In this document: positions 17,826-26,945 of the stretch, one piece after another | Numbering within the stretch: position 1 is the first letter of the stretch | How the letters are laid out: each line of letters opens with the position of its first letter | Origin: Clostridia bacterium | GTDB lineage: Bacteria > Bacillota > Clostridia > Oscillospirales > CAG-272 | Assembly: GCA_017625755.1 (NCBI GenBank) | Contig: JAGAKG010000044.1 | Span: 1-59,506, forward strand | Direction: 5' to 3' | Length of the DNA: 59,506 bases | Position numbers and translations under genes: made by a program | Notes under the pieces: model-generated | The model's database searches: none | What the model saw: the letters and a program-made list of their open reading frames with translations, nothing else | What the model was told of the DNA's origin: nothing

Positions 17826-19192
17826 GTAACGAACTGACATATACGAAGAAAACGGTATACGAGCTTGCCGATAAGAGCGTCATAGACGCGGCTATGAGCT
17901 ATGCCGAGGATTACAAGAAATATCTTGACGCGGGCAAGACCGAGCACGAGTGCGTCAAAATATCGATAGCGCTTGCCGAGAAATATGGCTTCAGCGAATA
18001 TAAGCTCGGTGACAAGATATCTCACGGCGACAGAAAATATTTCAACAACAGAGGAAAGAATCTCTTTCTGTTCTCTGTCGGAAGCGAGCCTATCAACAAC
18101 GGAATAAGACTCACCGCGGCTCACATTGATTCCCCGAGAATAGACCTCAAGCAATGCCCTCTTTACGAGGAAGGCGGAATGGGCTTTTTCAAGACTCATT
18201 ACTATGGCGGAATCAGAAAATATCAATGGGTGGCAACCCCTCTTTCTCTCCACGGAGTTGTGGCTAAGGCTGACGGTTCTGTGGTCGAGATATGTATCGG
18301 CGAGGACGAGAACGATCCCGTATTCTATATAAATGACCTGCTTCCCCACCTCGGTCAGAAGCAGAGCAAGGCTCCGCTCGGCGAGGCTTTTGACGGCGAA
18401 CAGCTCAACATTCTTATCGGAAGCGCGCTCTCGTCTGACGAGGAGGAAAATTCCATAAAGCTCAATATTCTGAAAATTCTCAACGAGAAATACGGAATCA
18501 AGGAGGACGATTTCCTCTCCGCAGAGCTTTGCGCGGTTCCCGCGGCAAAAGCAAGAGATATCGGATTTGACCGCTCTATGATAGGAGCCTACGGTCACGA
18601 CGACAGAGTTTGCGCTTATCCCGCGCTCACAGCGCTCCTTGAAGCTACAGACGGTATTCATACAACGATGTGCATACTTGCCGACAAAGAGGAAACAGGC
18701 AGCGACGGCCCGAGCGGTATGCAGAGCGAGCTTATGCTTGACATCATAAACGAGATGGCAGCAAATCTCGGCGGCAATCCCGCGGTTATAAGAGCCAACT
18801 CTAAGTGTCTCTCGGCAGATGTCTCAGCCGCGTTTGACCCCAACTTTGCCGATGTCTTTGAAAAGAGAAATTCGGCGCTTCTCTCCTGCGGTGTCGTTTT
18901 CACAAAATTCACGGGTTCGAGAGGAAAGTCGGGAACTAACGACGCAAACGCCGAATATATCGGTTGGCTCCGCTCGATACTCGCAAATGACGGCGTTATC
19001 TGGCAGGCGGCAGAGCTGGGTAAGGTCGATTGCGGTGGAGGCGGAACAGTGGCTAAATATATCTCAAAGCACAATATCGACACTATCGACCTCGGAGTGC
19101 CCGTAATTTCAATGCACGCGCCCTATGAGGCTATATCGAAGGTCGACCTCTACGAGGCATACAGAGCTATGCTTGCGTTCTACAAATATTGA
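17822..19192 (+). CDS. M18 family aminopeptidase
   Basis: 456-residue zinc aminopeptidase of the DNPEP/ApeA group, cytoplasmic, likely removing acidic or neutral N-terminal residues from peptides. Metal ligands are visible in AAHIDSPRID (His101, Asp103), DKEETGSDG (catalytic Glu) and near the C-terminus in SMHAPYE. The start is inside the end of the transglycosylase gene with AAAGGAGA before it. Length is normal for the family. Confidence 0.93.
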   Translation: MSNELTYTKKTVYELADKSVIDAAMSYAEDYKKYLDAGKTEHECVKISIALAEKYGFSEYKLGDKISHGDRKYFNNRGKNLFLFSVGSEPINNGIRLTAAHIDSPRIDLKQCPLYEEGGMGFFKTHYYGGIRKYQWVATPLSLHGVVAKADGSVVEICIGEDENDPVFYINDLLPHLGQKQSKAPLGEAFDGEQLNILIGSALSSDEEENSIKLNILKILNEKYGIKEDDFLSAELCAVPAAKARDIGFDRSMIGAYGHDDRVCAYPALTALLEATDGIHTTMCILADKEETGSDGPSGMQSELMLDIINEMAANLGGNPAVIRANSKCLSADVSAAFDPNFADVFEKRNSALLSCGVVFTKFTGSRGKSGTNDANAEYIGWLRSILANDGVIWQAAELGKVDCGGGGTVAKYISKHNIDTIDLGVPVISMHAPYEAISKVDLYEAYRAMLAFYKY

Positions 19193-19210
19193 TAAAACAC
19201 CGAGGAATAT

Positions 19211-20281
19211 ATGCTTAATAAATTACAGGCGGCAGAGGAAAAATATCTCGATATTGAGGCAGAGCTTGCGTCTCCCGACGCTTTCTCGAATCAGGAAAAA
19301 TTTGCCGCTTTGATGAAGGAATACAAAAATCTAACTCCTATCATAGAAAAATTCAGGGAGTACAAAAGAGCCTGCGCAGAAAACGAGGACGCACGCGAGC
19401 TTATGGAGGATTCCTCAGACGCCGAAATGCGAGAGCTTGCGGCTGTCGAATTCAAGGAAACAAAGCAGGCTATGGAGCGGCTCTTTGAGGAGCTGAAGAT
19501 ACTACTTCTTCCCAGAGATCCGAATGACGAAAAAAATGTAATAATCGAGATACGAAGCGGAGCGGGCGGCGAGGAAGCCGCGCTGTTCGCGGGTGTGCTT
19601 TACCGTATGTATACGATGTACGCCGAGTCTAAGGGATTCAAGACCTCGGTGATGACCTCGAACGAAACAGAGCTTGGCGGCTTCAAGGAAATATCCTTTA
19701 CCGTTGAGGGAGACGGAGCTTACTCGCGCTTCAAGTTTGAGAGCGGCGTTCACCGCGTTCAGAGAGTTCCCGAAACCGAGTCGCAAGGAAGAATACAGAC
19801 CTCAACGGCTACCGTTGCGGTGCTTCCCGAGGTCGAGGATATCGAGGTCGAGATAAACCCTGCCGACATTACGATAGAATCCTGCAAGTCTAGCGGCGCG
19901 GGCGGTCAGCACATCAACAAGACCGAATCGGCGGTGAGACTTACGCACAAGCCTACGGGTATCGTTATCGAGTGTCAGGAGGAGCGAAGCCAATTCAAGA
20001 ACAAGGACAAGGCGCTAAAGATGCTCCGCGCAAAGCTTTACGATATGAAGCAGAGAGAACAGAACGAGAAGATTGCGTCCGACAGAAAGAGTCAGGTCGG
20101 AACGGGTGACAGAAGCGAGCGCATAAGAACCTACAATTATCCGCAGGGACGAATCACCGACCACCGCATTTCCCTCACACTTCACTCACTCGAAAGCTTT
20201 CTTAACGGAAACATAGACGATATGATAGACGCTCTGATTACGGCAGATACTGCAGAGCGCCTGAAAGAAAATTCTTTTTGA
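19211..20281 (+). CDS. prfA: Peptide chain release factor 1
   Basis: 356 residues. The GGQ motif that triggers peptidyl-tRNA hydrolysis is at 231-233 within SSGAGGQHINKTESA, and the codon-reading PxT tripeptide is PET at about 187-189, which marks RF1 (UAA/UAG) and not RF2. The next gene, a Sua5/TsaC enzyme, is a common neighbour of prfA; the usual prmC methylase between them is absent. Confidence 0.96.
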   Translation: MLNKLQAAEEKYLDIEAELASPDAFSNQEKFAALMKEYKNLTPIIEKFREYKRACAENEDARELMEDSSDAEMRELAAVEFKETKQAMERLFEELKILLLPRDPNDEKNVIIEIRSGAGGEEAALFAGVLYRMYTMYAESKGFKTSVMTSNETELGGFKEISFTVEGDGAYSRFKFESGVHRVQRVPETESQGRIQTSTATVAVLPEVEDIEVEINPADITIESCKSSGAGGQHINKTESAVRLTHKPTGIVIECQEERSQFKNKDKALKMLRAKLYDMKQREQNEKIASDRKSQVGTGDRSERIRTYNYPQGRITDHRISLTLHSLESFLNGNIDDMIDALITADTAERLKENSF

Positions 20282-20295
20282 CAAGGAAAAAGCAA

Positions 20296-21327
20296 ATGAC
20301 TGAAATCATAAGGATAAACGCCGAGTCTCCCGAAGTAGAAAAGCTGCGGGTGGCGGCGGATATCATACGAGCGGGAGGACTTGTTGCCTTCCCCACCGAG
20401 ACGGTATACGGTCTTGGTGCTGACGCGACAGATGCCGCTGCCGCAAAAAAAATATACGCGGCAAAAGGACGACCGTCAGACAACCCGCTTATAATCCATA
20501 TAGCGGCTCCCGAGGACGCCGAGCGATACGCACATACCTGCGAGCTTTATTACAGTCTCGCAAGGGCTTTTATGCCGGGGCCGATAACGGTAATACTTCC
20601 CAAAAAGGACACTATTCCCGACTCGGTGACGGGAGGGCTTGATTCGGTGGCGGTCAGATGTCCGTCTCACCCAATTGCCTCAGCACTTATCTCGGCGGCG
20701 GGCGTGGCAATCGCCGCTCCCTCGGCAAACCTTTCGGGAAGCCCCTCTCCAACCGAGGCTCAGCATGTGATAGCCGACCTTTCGGGACGGGTCGATATGA
20801 TAATAGACGGCGGTGAATGTGATATAGGGCTTGAATCGACTATTGTGAAGATAGACGGCGATTCTCTCACCCTTCTCCGCCCCGGCGCGGTTACCTACGA
20901 CGCGCTTCTATGCGTTTGCGAGAATGTGAGCATTGCCCCCGCCGTGACAGAGCAACTCGGAGAAAACGAGCGTCCGCTCTCCCCCGGTATGAAATACAGG
21001 CACTACGCACCCAAAGCTCCGCTGATACTGCTTGACGGAAACGACGCGGATATTATCGCGTATATGAAGCGCGCGCAAAAAACAGAAAACTGCGCTATAA
21101 TCTGTTACGACGAGGACGCGAATGAGCTTAGCGCGGACAGGCTTATTACGATAGGCGCAAAAAACGACCTCAACGCCCAGGCGAACGCCCTTTTCGGGGC
21201 GCTGCGGAAGGTCAACAGCTTTGACGCCGATGTGATATATGCGCATCTGCCCCCCAAGGAGGGCATCGGACTGGCGCTCTACAACAGAATGATAAGAGCG
21301 GCGGCGCACACCATAAAGAAAGTATAA
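20296..21327 (+). CDS. ywlC: Threonylcarbamoyl-AMP synthase (Sua5/YwlC)
   Basis: 343 residues with an N-terminal YrdC/TsaC domain (GGLVAFPTETVYGLGADA, KGRPSDNPL, APSANLSGSPSPT) and a C-terminal Sua5 domain. It makes threonylcarbamoyl-AMP from threonine, bicarbonate and ATP for the t6A37 modification of ANN-decoding tRNAs. The ATG at 20296 has AAGGA 8 bases upstream; a TTG 18 bases earlier would overlap the prfA stop and is less likely. Confidence 0.94.
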   Translation: MTEIIRINAESPEVEKLRVAADIIRAGGLVAFPTETVYGLGADATDAAAAKKIYAAKGRPSDNPLIIHIAAPEDAERYAHTCELYYSLARAFMPGPITVILPKKDTIPDSVTGGLDSVAVRCPSHPIASALISAAGVAIAAPSANLSGSPSPTEAQHVIADLSGRVDMIIDGGECDIGLESTIVKIDGDSLTLLRPGAVTYDALLCVCENVSIAPAVTEQLGENERPLSPGMKYRHYAPKAPLILLDGNDADIIAYMKRAQKTENCAIICYDEDANELSADRLITIGAKNDLNAQANALFGALRKVNSFDADVIYAHLPPKEGIGLALYNRMIRAAAHTIKKV

Positions 21328-21350
21328 AAATAAATCAGGACGGTACATAA

Positions 21351-23597
21351 ATGGCTAAGAGAACTAAAAAAAGCAATATTGCGGCAGAGCCGCAGGTAAC
21401 AGCTCCGATTCAGAACCAGATAATCACCGACACCATAGAGAAAAACTATATGCCCTATGTTATGAGCGTTATTATCTCGAGAGCTATTCCCGAGATAGAC
21501 GGCTTCAAGCCATCGCACAGAAAGCTCCTTTACACCATGTATAAGATGGGTCTTCTCACGGGCAACAGAACCAAGAGCGCGAATGTCGTGGGACAGACGA
21601 TGAAGCTTAACCCCCACGGCGATATGGCGATATATGAAACTATGGTGCGTCTGACGCGAGGAAACGAATCCTTACTCCACCCCTTTGTTGACTCCAAGGG
21701 AAGCTTTGGTAAGCAGTATTCCTCGGATATGAAGTTCGCCGCGTCAAGATACACAGAGGTCAAGCTTGACACGATATGCAACGAGCTTTTCAAGGGTATA
21801 GACAAGAACGCGGTCGATATGGTCGATAACTATGACAACACGATGAAGGAGCCTGTACTCCTTCCCACCACATTCCCCAATGTTCTTGTTACACCTAATA
21901 CGGGTATCGCCGTCGGTATGGCTTCCTCGATATGCTCCTTCAACCTCGCTGAGGTCTGCGACGGAACTATCGCCGTGCTGAAAAATCCTAAGGTAAGCAC
22001 GGATAAGATACTCGACATAATCAAAGCCCCCGATTTTCCCTGCGGCGGCGCTATCATCTACGACAGAGAGACTATGCGACAGATATACGAAACAGGCTCG
22101 GGCTCTGTCAAGATCCGTTCAAGATACAACTACGACAAAGAGCAGAACTGCATTGATATAATCCAGATTCCCTATTCCACCACGATAGAGGTTATACTCA
22201 AGCGCATCACCGAGCTTGTCAAGGAAGGAAAGCTTAAAGAGGTAACCGATTTCAGAGACGAGATAGACCTCAGCGGCTTCAAGCTTACGCTTGATTTGCG
22301 CCGCGGAGTTGACCCCGACAAGCTTATGACGAAGCTCTTTAAGATGACTCCCCTTGAGGACAGCTTCAAGTGCAATTTCAATATTCTTATAGACTCCTCG
22401 CCAAGACAGCTCGGCGTTATTGATATAATCAAGGAGTGGATAAAATTCAGAATGGTCTGTCTGCGCCGCGAGCTTGAGTTTGAGCTTGGCAAAAAGCGCG
22501 ACAAGCTGCATCTGCTCCTCGGTCTCGGAAAGATACTGCTTGACATCGACAAGGCTATAAGAATAATCCGCCACACCGAAAAGGAGGAGGATGTTATCCC
22601 CAACCTTATGTCGGGCTTCAATATCGACAAAATTCAGGCAGATTATATCTGTGAAATAAAGCTCCGCAACCTCAACAAGGAGTATATCATAAACAGAATA
22701 AACGAGATAGAGGGACTGCAGAACGAAATTGCGAGAATCGAGGAGATACTCGGCGACGAGTTGAAGATAAAGGCGCTTATCGCTACTCAGCTCACAGAGA
22801 TAAAGAAAAAATACGGTCAACCCCGCCGCTCCCAGCTTATTCACAGCGACGATATTGATGTTTATAACGAGGAAGACCATGTTGAGAATTACAACGCGCG
22901 TATCTACCTGACTCGCGAGGGATATTTCAAGAAGATAACCCTTCAGTCGCTCAGAGGTAACGACGAGCAGAAGCTGAAGGAGGGCGACAGTATCATAATC
23001 ACAGAGGATACCGACAACCTCTCTGACCTTATCTTCGTTACCGATAAGTGCCAGATATACAGAGCTAAGACCGCCGATTTCGAGTGTGTCAAGGCGTCTG
23101 CTATGGGAGAATTTATTCCCGCCAAGCTCGGTATGGACGACGGCGAGAAGCCTGTATTTATGCGTGTGCAGAGCGGATACCCCGCGGGCGAGAATTTCGT
23201 ATTTATATTCGAGAACGGAAAGGGCGTGCGTGTTCCCGTCACGGCTTACGAAACCAAGGCAAACCGCAAAAAGCTCATAAACGCCTATTCCGCGGTATCT
23301 CCGATATGCGGAGTATTCTACGAGAAGGAAAAGGAGCCGTTTGAGATTATGCTCGTAAACTCCGACGACAAGGCTATTATCATAAAGACCTCGCTAATTC
23401 CCGTGAAAAATACGAGAACCTCAGCGGGCGTTACGCTTATGACTATGAAAAAGGGACAGACTCTCGTGAGCTGCACCGATAGAATCGACGACTCCTACGA
23501 GAATGCCAAGGGATACAGAAAATTAAAGATTCCCGCAACGGGACAGCTGCTTGCCGAAAAGGATATTATGAAGCAACAGCTTAAAATAGATACCTGA
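21351..23597 (+). CDS. Divergent type II topoisomerase subunit A (GyrA/ParC-like)
   Basis: 748 residues, close to ParC length. The breakage-reunion domain has the active-site tyrosine Tyr134 in AASRYTE and the segment LNPHGDMAIYE at about 86-96. The position matching GyrA Ser83 is Met92 and that matching Asp87 is Glu96. The region where gyrase has its GyrA box (QRRGGKG type) reads ITLQSLRGNDEQKL at about 529-542, so the box is not present, which points to a decatenase or relaxase-type enzyme and not a supercoiling gyrase. No B subunit gene lies nearby in the window. The upstream ribosome site is weak. The protein is an ATP-dependent DNA strand passage subunit acting with an unseen partner. 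Confidence 0.88.
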   Translation: MAKRTKKSNIAAEPQVTAPIQNQIITDTIEKNYMPYVMSVIISRAIPEIDGFKPSHRKLLYTMYKMGLLTGNRTKSANVVGQTMKLNPHGDMAIYETMVRLTRGNESLLHPFVDSKGSFGKQYSSDMKFAASRYTEVKLDTICNELFKGIDKNAVDMVDNYDNTMKEPVLLPTTFPNVLVTPNTGIAVGMASSICSFNLAEVCDGTIAVLKNPKVSTDKILDIIKAPDFPCGGAIIYDRETMRQIYETGSGSVKIRSRYNYDKEQNCIDIIQIPYSTTIEVILKRITELVKEGKLKEVTDFRDEIDLSGFKLTLDLRRGVDPDKLMTKLFKMTPLEDSFKCNFNILIDSSPRQLGVIDIIKEWIKFRMVCLRRELEFELGKKRDKLHLLLGLGKILLDIDKAIRIIRHTEKEEDVIPNLMSGFNIDKIQADYICEIKLRNLNKEYIINRINEIEGLQNEIARIEEILGDELKIKALIATQLTEIKKKYGQPRRSQLIHSDDIDVYNEEDHVENYNARIYLTREGYFKKITLQSLRGNDEQKLKEGDSIIITEDTDNLSDLIFVTDKCQIYRAKTADFECVKASAMGEFIPAKLGMDDGEKPVFMRVQSGYPAGENFVFIFENGKGVRVPVTAYETKANRKKLINAYSAVSPICGVFYEKEKEPFEIMLVNSDDKAIIIKTSLIPVKNTRTSAGVTLMTMKKGQTLVSCTDRIDDSYENAKGYRKLKIPATGQLLAEKDIMKQQLKIDT

Positions 23598-23615
23598 TAA
23601 AAGGAGGCAGATGTA

Positions 23616-23735
23616 ATGTCTAAACACAAAAACGCAACAAAGCTTATGACGAATATTTTATGTATCATTCTCGCGCTGTTGATGGTGGGAAGCTTTATAA
23701 TATATCTGTTGTACGCAGTTCTGGGAGTTTTCTGA
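23616..23735 (+). CDS. Tiny single-pass membrane protein (39 aa)
   Basis: A 40-codon frame (MSKHKNATKLMTNILC...) preceded by a near-perfect AAAGGAGG site. A short basic N-terminus is followed by one hydrophobic helix of about 25 residues. It lies 18 bases after the topoisomerase stop and before a stem-loop, so it is the last gene of that transcript. Function unknown. Confidence 0.65.
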   Translation: MSKHKNATKLMTNILCIILALLMVGSFIIYLLYAVLGVF

Positions 23736-23744
23736 AAAGAATTA

Positions 23745-23771
23745 CGGGCTATCACTCTATGTGATAGCCCG
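23745..23771 (+). terminator. Stem-loop ending the plus-strand run
   Basis: Perfect 11-bp stem (23745-23755 with 23761-23771) and 5-base loop directly after the tiny membrane protein. The T-run after it is weak. Confidence 0.7.
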
Positions 23772-23835
23772 CTCGGATTTGCTCTTTAATTCCGATTGAT
23801 TTTCACTCTTTGATAGTGTCCCGACTCAAGGGTTT

Positions 23836-23958
23836 TCAGCGATTGTTGTTCTGCTGATTCTGATTGTTCTGGCTGTTCTGCTGGTTCTTGTTTTGCTGAT
23901 TCTTGTTCTGATTATTCTGCTGGTTCTTGTTCTGATTGTTCTGCTGATTGTTCTGCAT
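23836..23958 (-). CDS. Q/N-rich 40-residue low-complexity protein
   Basis: A frame of 40 codons starting MQNNQQNNQNKN and built almost only from Gln, Asn and Lys in a loose QNKNQQN repeat, ending in NNNR. The CGGAG site 6 bases before the ATG argues for real translation; the longer in-frame reading to 24132 has no such signal. A stable hairpin (23974-24011) lies just upstream of the ribosome site. Sequences of this composition can be prion-like or spore or coat associated, but no function can be assigned. Confidence 0.6.
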   Translation of the reverse strand: MQNNQQNNQNKNQQNNQNKNQQNKNQQNSQNNQNQQNNNR

Positions 23959-23973
23959 TTCAATCTCCGTTCT

Positions 23974-24011
23974 CCGCCGACAAGAAATTTTTCGCAAACG
24001 CAGGTCGGCGG
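23974..24011 (-). promoter_or_regulatory. Leader hairpin before the Q/N-rich gene
   Basis: Arms 23974-23981 and 24004-24011 (CCGCCGAC/GTCGGCGG) pair perfectly over 8 bp, with a 22-base A/T-rich loop. It sits about 5 bases upstream of the ribosome site of the Q/N-rich gene and could influence its translation or mRNA stability. Confidence 0.5.
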
Positions 24012-24114
24012 AACTCGGTTTGCATAATTCCTTCAACATCAAATATCTCAAAGATACCGCATATTGAAGAAAGCAATTCATCTTAAATGAATTACAAGAA
24101 CAGTATGCCACAAA

Positions 24115-24141
24115 AAAAGCTCCGCTATACACGGAGCTTTT
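24115..24141 (-). terminator. Intrinsic terminator
   Basis: Minus strand: stem 24132-24141 with 24115-24124 (10 bp), 7-base loop, then a run of T. It ends the membrane protein gene at 24150. Confidence 0.85.
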
Positions 24142-24149
24142 GGAAAATT

Positions 24150-24731
24150 TTATTTTTTCTTTGCCTTATCGGGGCTTTGATAATTGAAAAGCGTTGTGAA
24201 CTTTTTGTTCTTATGTCCGAGATAATAGGCAACCCAAGCGGTTACAAGCGCGGGAATTATTATCACGAAATGAGTGAGCCAGAAAAGATTAAGCGTTGAG
24301 CCGAGGAAAGATATTGAGCTTGTGAGCCCGAAATACATTCCCTGAAGAAGCATATTGAAGAAGCTTGCTACAACGCACAATCCCCCTGCCCATTCGTGCG
24401 CCGCGCTGAAGGGATAGCCTATCGAATAAACTATCGCGATAAGAAGGCTGGGGATACTTGCGACCGCCGCCACGGCAAGCCCTGTGTGGGGACGGTACTG
24501 CTTCTTGCCGATATCGACCGATATTCTGTCCTTAGCTCCGACCTCCCACATAAGGGCGTACACAAGGAAAAGATAGAACAGTATTGCGAGAATACTCGTT
24601 ATTATTGCAAGTATATCACTTTTCGCCATCGTCGTTGCCATTGAAAGGACCGCGCCAAAGAGCGATATCGCAAACTGGTTCACAAACATCTTAACTGAAC
24701 TATATCCGTAATTATGTAAAAATTCCTTCAT
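24150..24731 (-). CDS. Multi-pass membrane protein, unknown
   Basis: 193 residues with about five hydrophobic helices (near 20-40, 48-68, 90-110, 118-140 and 150-175) and a basic C-terminus (PDKAKKK). No catalytic motif or known family is recognised. The ATG at 24731 has GGAGG 5 bases upstream; an in-frame ATG at 24758 is inside or before that site. Own promoter at 24795-24823 and own terminator, so it is a single-gene unit. Confidence 0.7.
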   Translation of the reverse strand: MKEFLHNYGYSSVKMFVNQFAISLFGAVLSMATTMAKSDILAIITSILAILFYLFLVYALMWEVGAKDRISVDIGKKQYRPHTGLAVAAVASIPSLLIAIVYSIGYPFSAAHEWAGGLCVVASFFNMLLQGMYFGLTSSISFLGSTLNLFWLTHFVIIIPALVTAWVAYYLGHKNKKFTTLFNYQSPDKAKKK

Positions 24732-24794
24732 AAATCCTCCAAAGAATCTCAAAAACAATACAAAGTCATTTACTTGACATAATTTTATAGCTCT

Positions 24795-24823
24795 ATTATA
24801 TTAAATCTTCCCCTCTTTTGCAA
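24795..24823 (-). promoter_or_regulatory. Promoter of the membrane protein gene
   Basis: Minus strand: -35 TTGCAA (24818-24823), 17-base spacer, -10 TATAAT (24795-24800). Confidence 0.75.
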
Positions 24824-24912
24824 CATATTACAATGAAAATTTACATTTTATCCACTAAATTATCACTATATGTTATATAATATAATTACAATTTCCGAAA
24901 AGGAGAATTCAG

Positions 24913-25920
24913 ATGGCAATTAATATACCGCTAAACACGCTTCCGCCGCTCGTTCGAGAATACGCGTCATACAAGTCGGCAATTCAGAACTGCTCGGAGA
25001 AAACCGTCTCGGAATATCTGCTTGACCTGAGAACCTTTTTCCGCTATCTTCTCGCCAGAGACCTCAAGATTTCCCCCTCGTCCGAGGAGTTTGAGCAGAT
25101 AGACATAAGCGGAGTTGACCTTGAATACATACGAAACATCACCACCGAGGATATTTACGAGTTTATTATGTACGCCGACAATGTGAGAGGAAATATGGCG
25201 GCGGCAAAATCAAGAAAGCTATCGGCTATCAAAGGTTTTTTCAAGTATCTCACCACAAAAAGGTTTATGCTTGACGAAAACCCCGCGATAAATATTGAGT
25301 CGCCTAAGAAAAAGCAGGCTCTGCCGAAATATCTCTCGCTTGAGGAAAGTCTGCTTCTCATAGAGACCGTCAAAAACGATACCAACTCAAAAACGCGCAT
25401 ACGCGACTATGCCATCATAACGATGTTTCTCAACTGCGGAATGCGAGTATCCGAGCTTGTGGGAATAGATCTTAGCGATGTTGACCGCGAGCTTCGTTCC
25501 CTGACGGTCACGGGTAAAGGAAACAAGCAGCGCATAATATATCTTAACGACGCCTGCCGCGCCGCTCTCTCGGATTATCTTGACGAGCGTCTCGGAGAGA
25601 AATATAAAACGGCAAATACCCACGCCCTCTTTCTGAGCGGACGCTGTCAGCGGATAAGCGTCAAGACCGTTCAATGGCTTGTATACAAGTATCTTGATAT
25701 GGCGGGACTCGAGTCAAAGCACTACTCGGTTCACAAGCTCCGTCATACCGCCGCGACGCTTATGTATCAGACGGGTAATGTCGATGTGCGTGTGCTGAAG
25801 GACATTCTCGGTCACGAGCAGCTCAACACCACGCAGATATATACGCATGTAAGCAACAGAAGTATGGAAGAAGCGATGGCGCAAAATCCTCTCGCTTCTC
25901 AGAAAAACGATAAAAAATAA
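24913..25920 (+). CDS. Tyrosine recombinase (XerC/XerD-like)
   Basis: 335 residues. The N-terminal SAM-like DNA-binding domain spans about 10-120 and the catalytic domain has all active residues: Arg178 (GMRVSEL), Lys202 (TGKGNKQR), His274 and Arg277 (HKLRH), His301 (LGHEQL) and nucleophile Tyr310 (YTHVS). It cuts and rejoins DNA through a 3'-phosphotyrosine link. Housekeeping position, length slightly above XerC/XerD, own transcript and no phage genes nearby favour a chromosome dimer resolution role over an integrase. AAAAGGAG ribosome site. Confidence 0.9.
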   Translation: MAINIPLNTLPPLVREYASYKSAIQNCSEKTVSEYLLDLRTFFRYLLARDLKISPSSEEFEQIDISGVDLEYIRNITTEDIYEFIMYADNVRGNMAAAKSRKLSAIKGFFKYLTTKRFMLDENPAINIESPKKKQALPKYLSLEESLLLIETVKNDTNSKTRIRDYAIITMFLNCGMRVSELVGIDLSDVDRELRSLTVTGKGNKQRIIYLNDACRAALSDYLDERLGEKYKTANTHALFLSGRCQRISVKTVQWLVYKYLDMAGLESKHYSVHKLRHTAATLMYQTGNVDVRVLKDILGHEQLNTTQIYTHVSNRSMEEAMAQNPLASQKNDKK

Positions 25921-25924
25921 CGAT

Positions 25925-25951
25925 AAGGGGCTTCCTCATGGGAAGCCCCTT
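25925..25951. terminator. Bidirectional intrinsic terminator
   Basis: 11-bp stem (25925-25935 with 25941-25951) with a GC-rich core between the convergent recombinase and lipoprotein genes; T-rich on the plus side. Confidence 0.85.
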
Positions 25952-25966
25952 GTTTAAAAATTTAAC

Positions 25967-26596
25967 TTACTTTATAGGATAACCCTTTTCGGTATAAACC
26001 TCGTTGAGCCCGTCGAATGCTTCGTTGAGCAGGTCAACTGCAACAGATGTACATTCAGAGTCGCCCAAAACGGTTGCGCTCTCTGATGTGAACTTGCCGT
26101 TTTCATAATACTCGTTCATATCAAGGTTGTAAACCAACGCTTTGTAGTCATCAACATACTTGAACTTCTTGAGCGCCGGATCCCACTCGTAAACGGTGTA
26201 TTCCACCTCAAGGCTTATTGAGTTTTCGTTAACGGTCTGCATTTCGTTATTAAAGAGCGAATACTCGCCTCCCTGCGCAAACCAGCAGATTTCAAGCTGC
26301 AGTTCGGTTTCGGATGTGTTCTCGACAACGGCAAACTTACTTGCACCGAAGTCAACGCGGTGCTTGTAGTGGAATCCCGGACTCCTTGCCATTACCTCGG
26401 TGAAATTCACATTATCACCTCTCGTGAAGTTTTCTGAAGAATTATAGTGATAACCATCGGTCTCCAAATCGGTGCCGATCTCACCGTCCTTCATAGCCTG
26501 CATAATCTTGTGCATATTGGTGTCACCACCGGGGCCACAGGAAACGAATACGCAAAGACATACGAGTGCCAAGCAAAGACATACTAATTTTTTCAT
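25967..26596 (-). CDS. Lipoprotein of unknown function
   Basis: 209 residues. A type II signal peptide with lipobox VFVSC places the lipidated cysteine near residue 20. The mature part is strand-rich and acidic (for example NTSETELQLEICWFAQGGEYS and LEVEYTVYEWDP), without a family I recognise. A strong AAAGGAG site precedes the start. It shares a terminator with the recombinase gene. Confidence 0.75.
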   Translation of the reverse strand: MKKLVCLCLALVCLCVFVSCGPGGDTNMHKIMQAMKDGEIGTDLETDGYHYNSSENFTRGDNVNFTEVMARSPGFHYKHRVDFGASKFAVVENTSETELQLEICWFAQGGEYSLFNNEMQTVNENSISLEVEYTVYEWDPALKKFKYVDDYKALVYNLDMNEYYENGKFTSESATVLGDSECTSVAVDLLNEAFDGLNEVYTEKGYPIK

Positions 26597-26847
26597 TTCT
26601 TTTTTCTCCTTTTTTTATTTTTATTTTCAGACGCAAACTTACGCGTCTTGATTACTGTCAAGTATTATTGGTATGAATATTGTACTTTGGATATCCGTCG
26701 GTATTCTCGTAATGCAACATCTAACGGATAAGCAGTTCTACCTGCTGAACATTTTCACTCACCACTGGAAATAAATTTGCCGCCGTGGATATATTTCAGA
26801 TTATCATATATAGTCGGATTTTCGCCCCTTTTATACAGATTATCGGG
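26597..26847. other. AT-rich intergenic stretch
   Basis: No open frame with a ribosome site is seen. It contains the upstream region of the minus-strand lipoprotein; a TTGACA-like box is present on the minus strand near 26660 but without a good -10. Confidence 0.4.
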
Positions 26848-26875
26848 TTGAAGATAAGACTTTTATCTATATAAT
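26848..26875 (+). promoter_or_regulatory. Promoter upstream of the glycosidase remnant
   Basis: -35 TTGAAG (26848-26853), 16-base spacer, -10 TATAAT (26870-26875), about 70 bases before the truncated frame at 26946. Confidence 0.55.
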
Positions 26876-26945
26876 TATAGTACATATAAATTCATATGTC
26901 AATAACTGTTAAGAAAAATTTTGAAACTTTATTGGAGGAAAGAGT

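Noticed and set aside
17768..18661. 297-codon minus-strand frame over the M18 aminopeptidase
   Set aside because: Shadow of a clear enzyme gene; no family motif or ribosome site.
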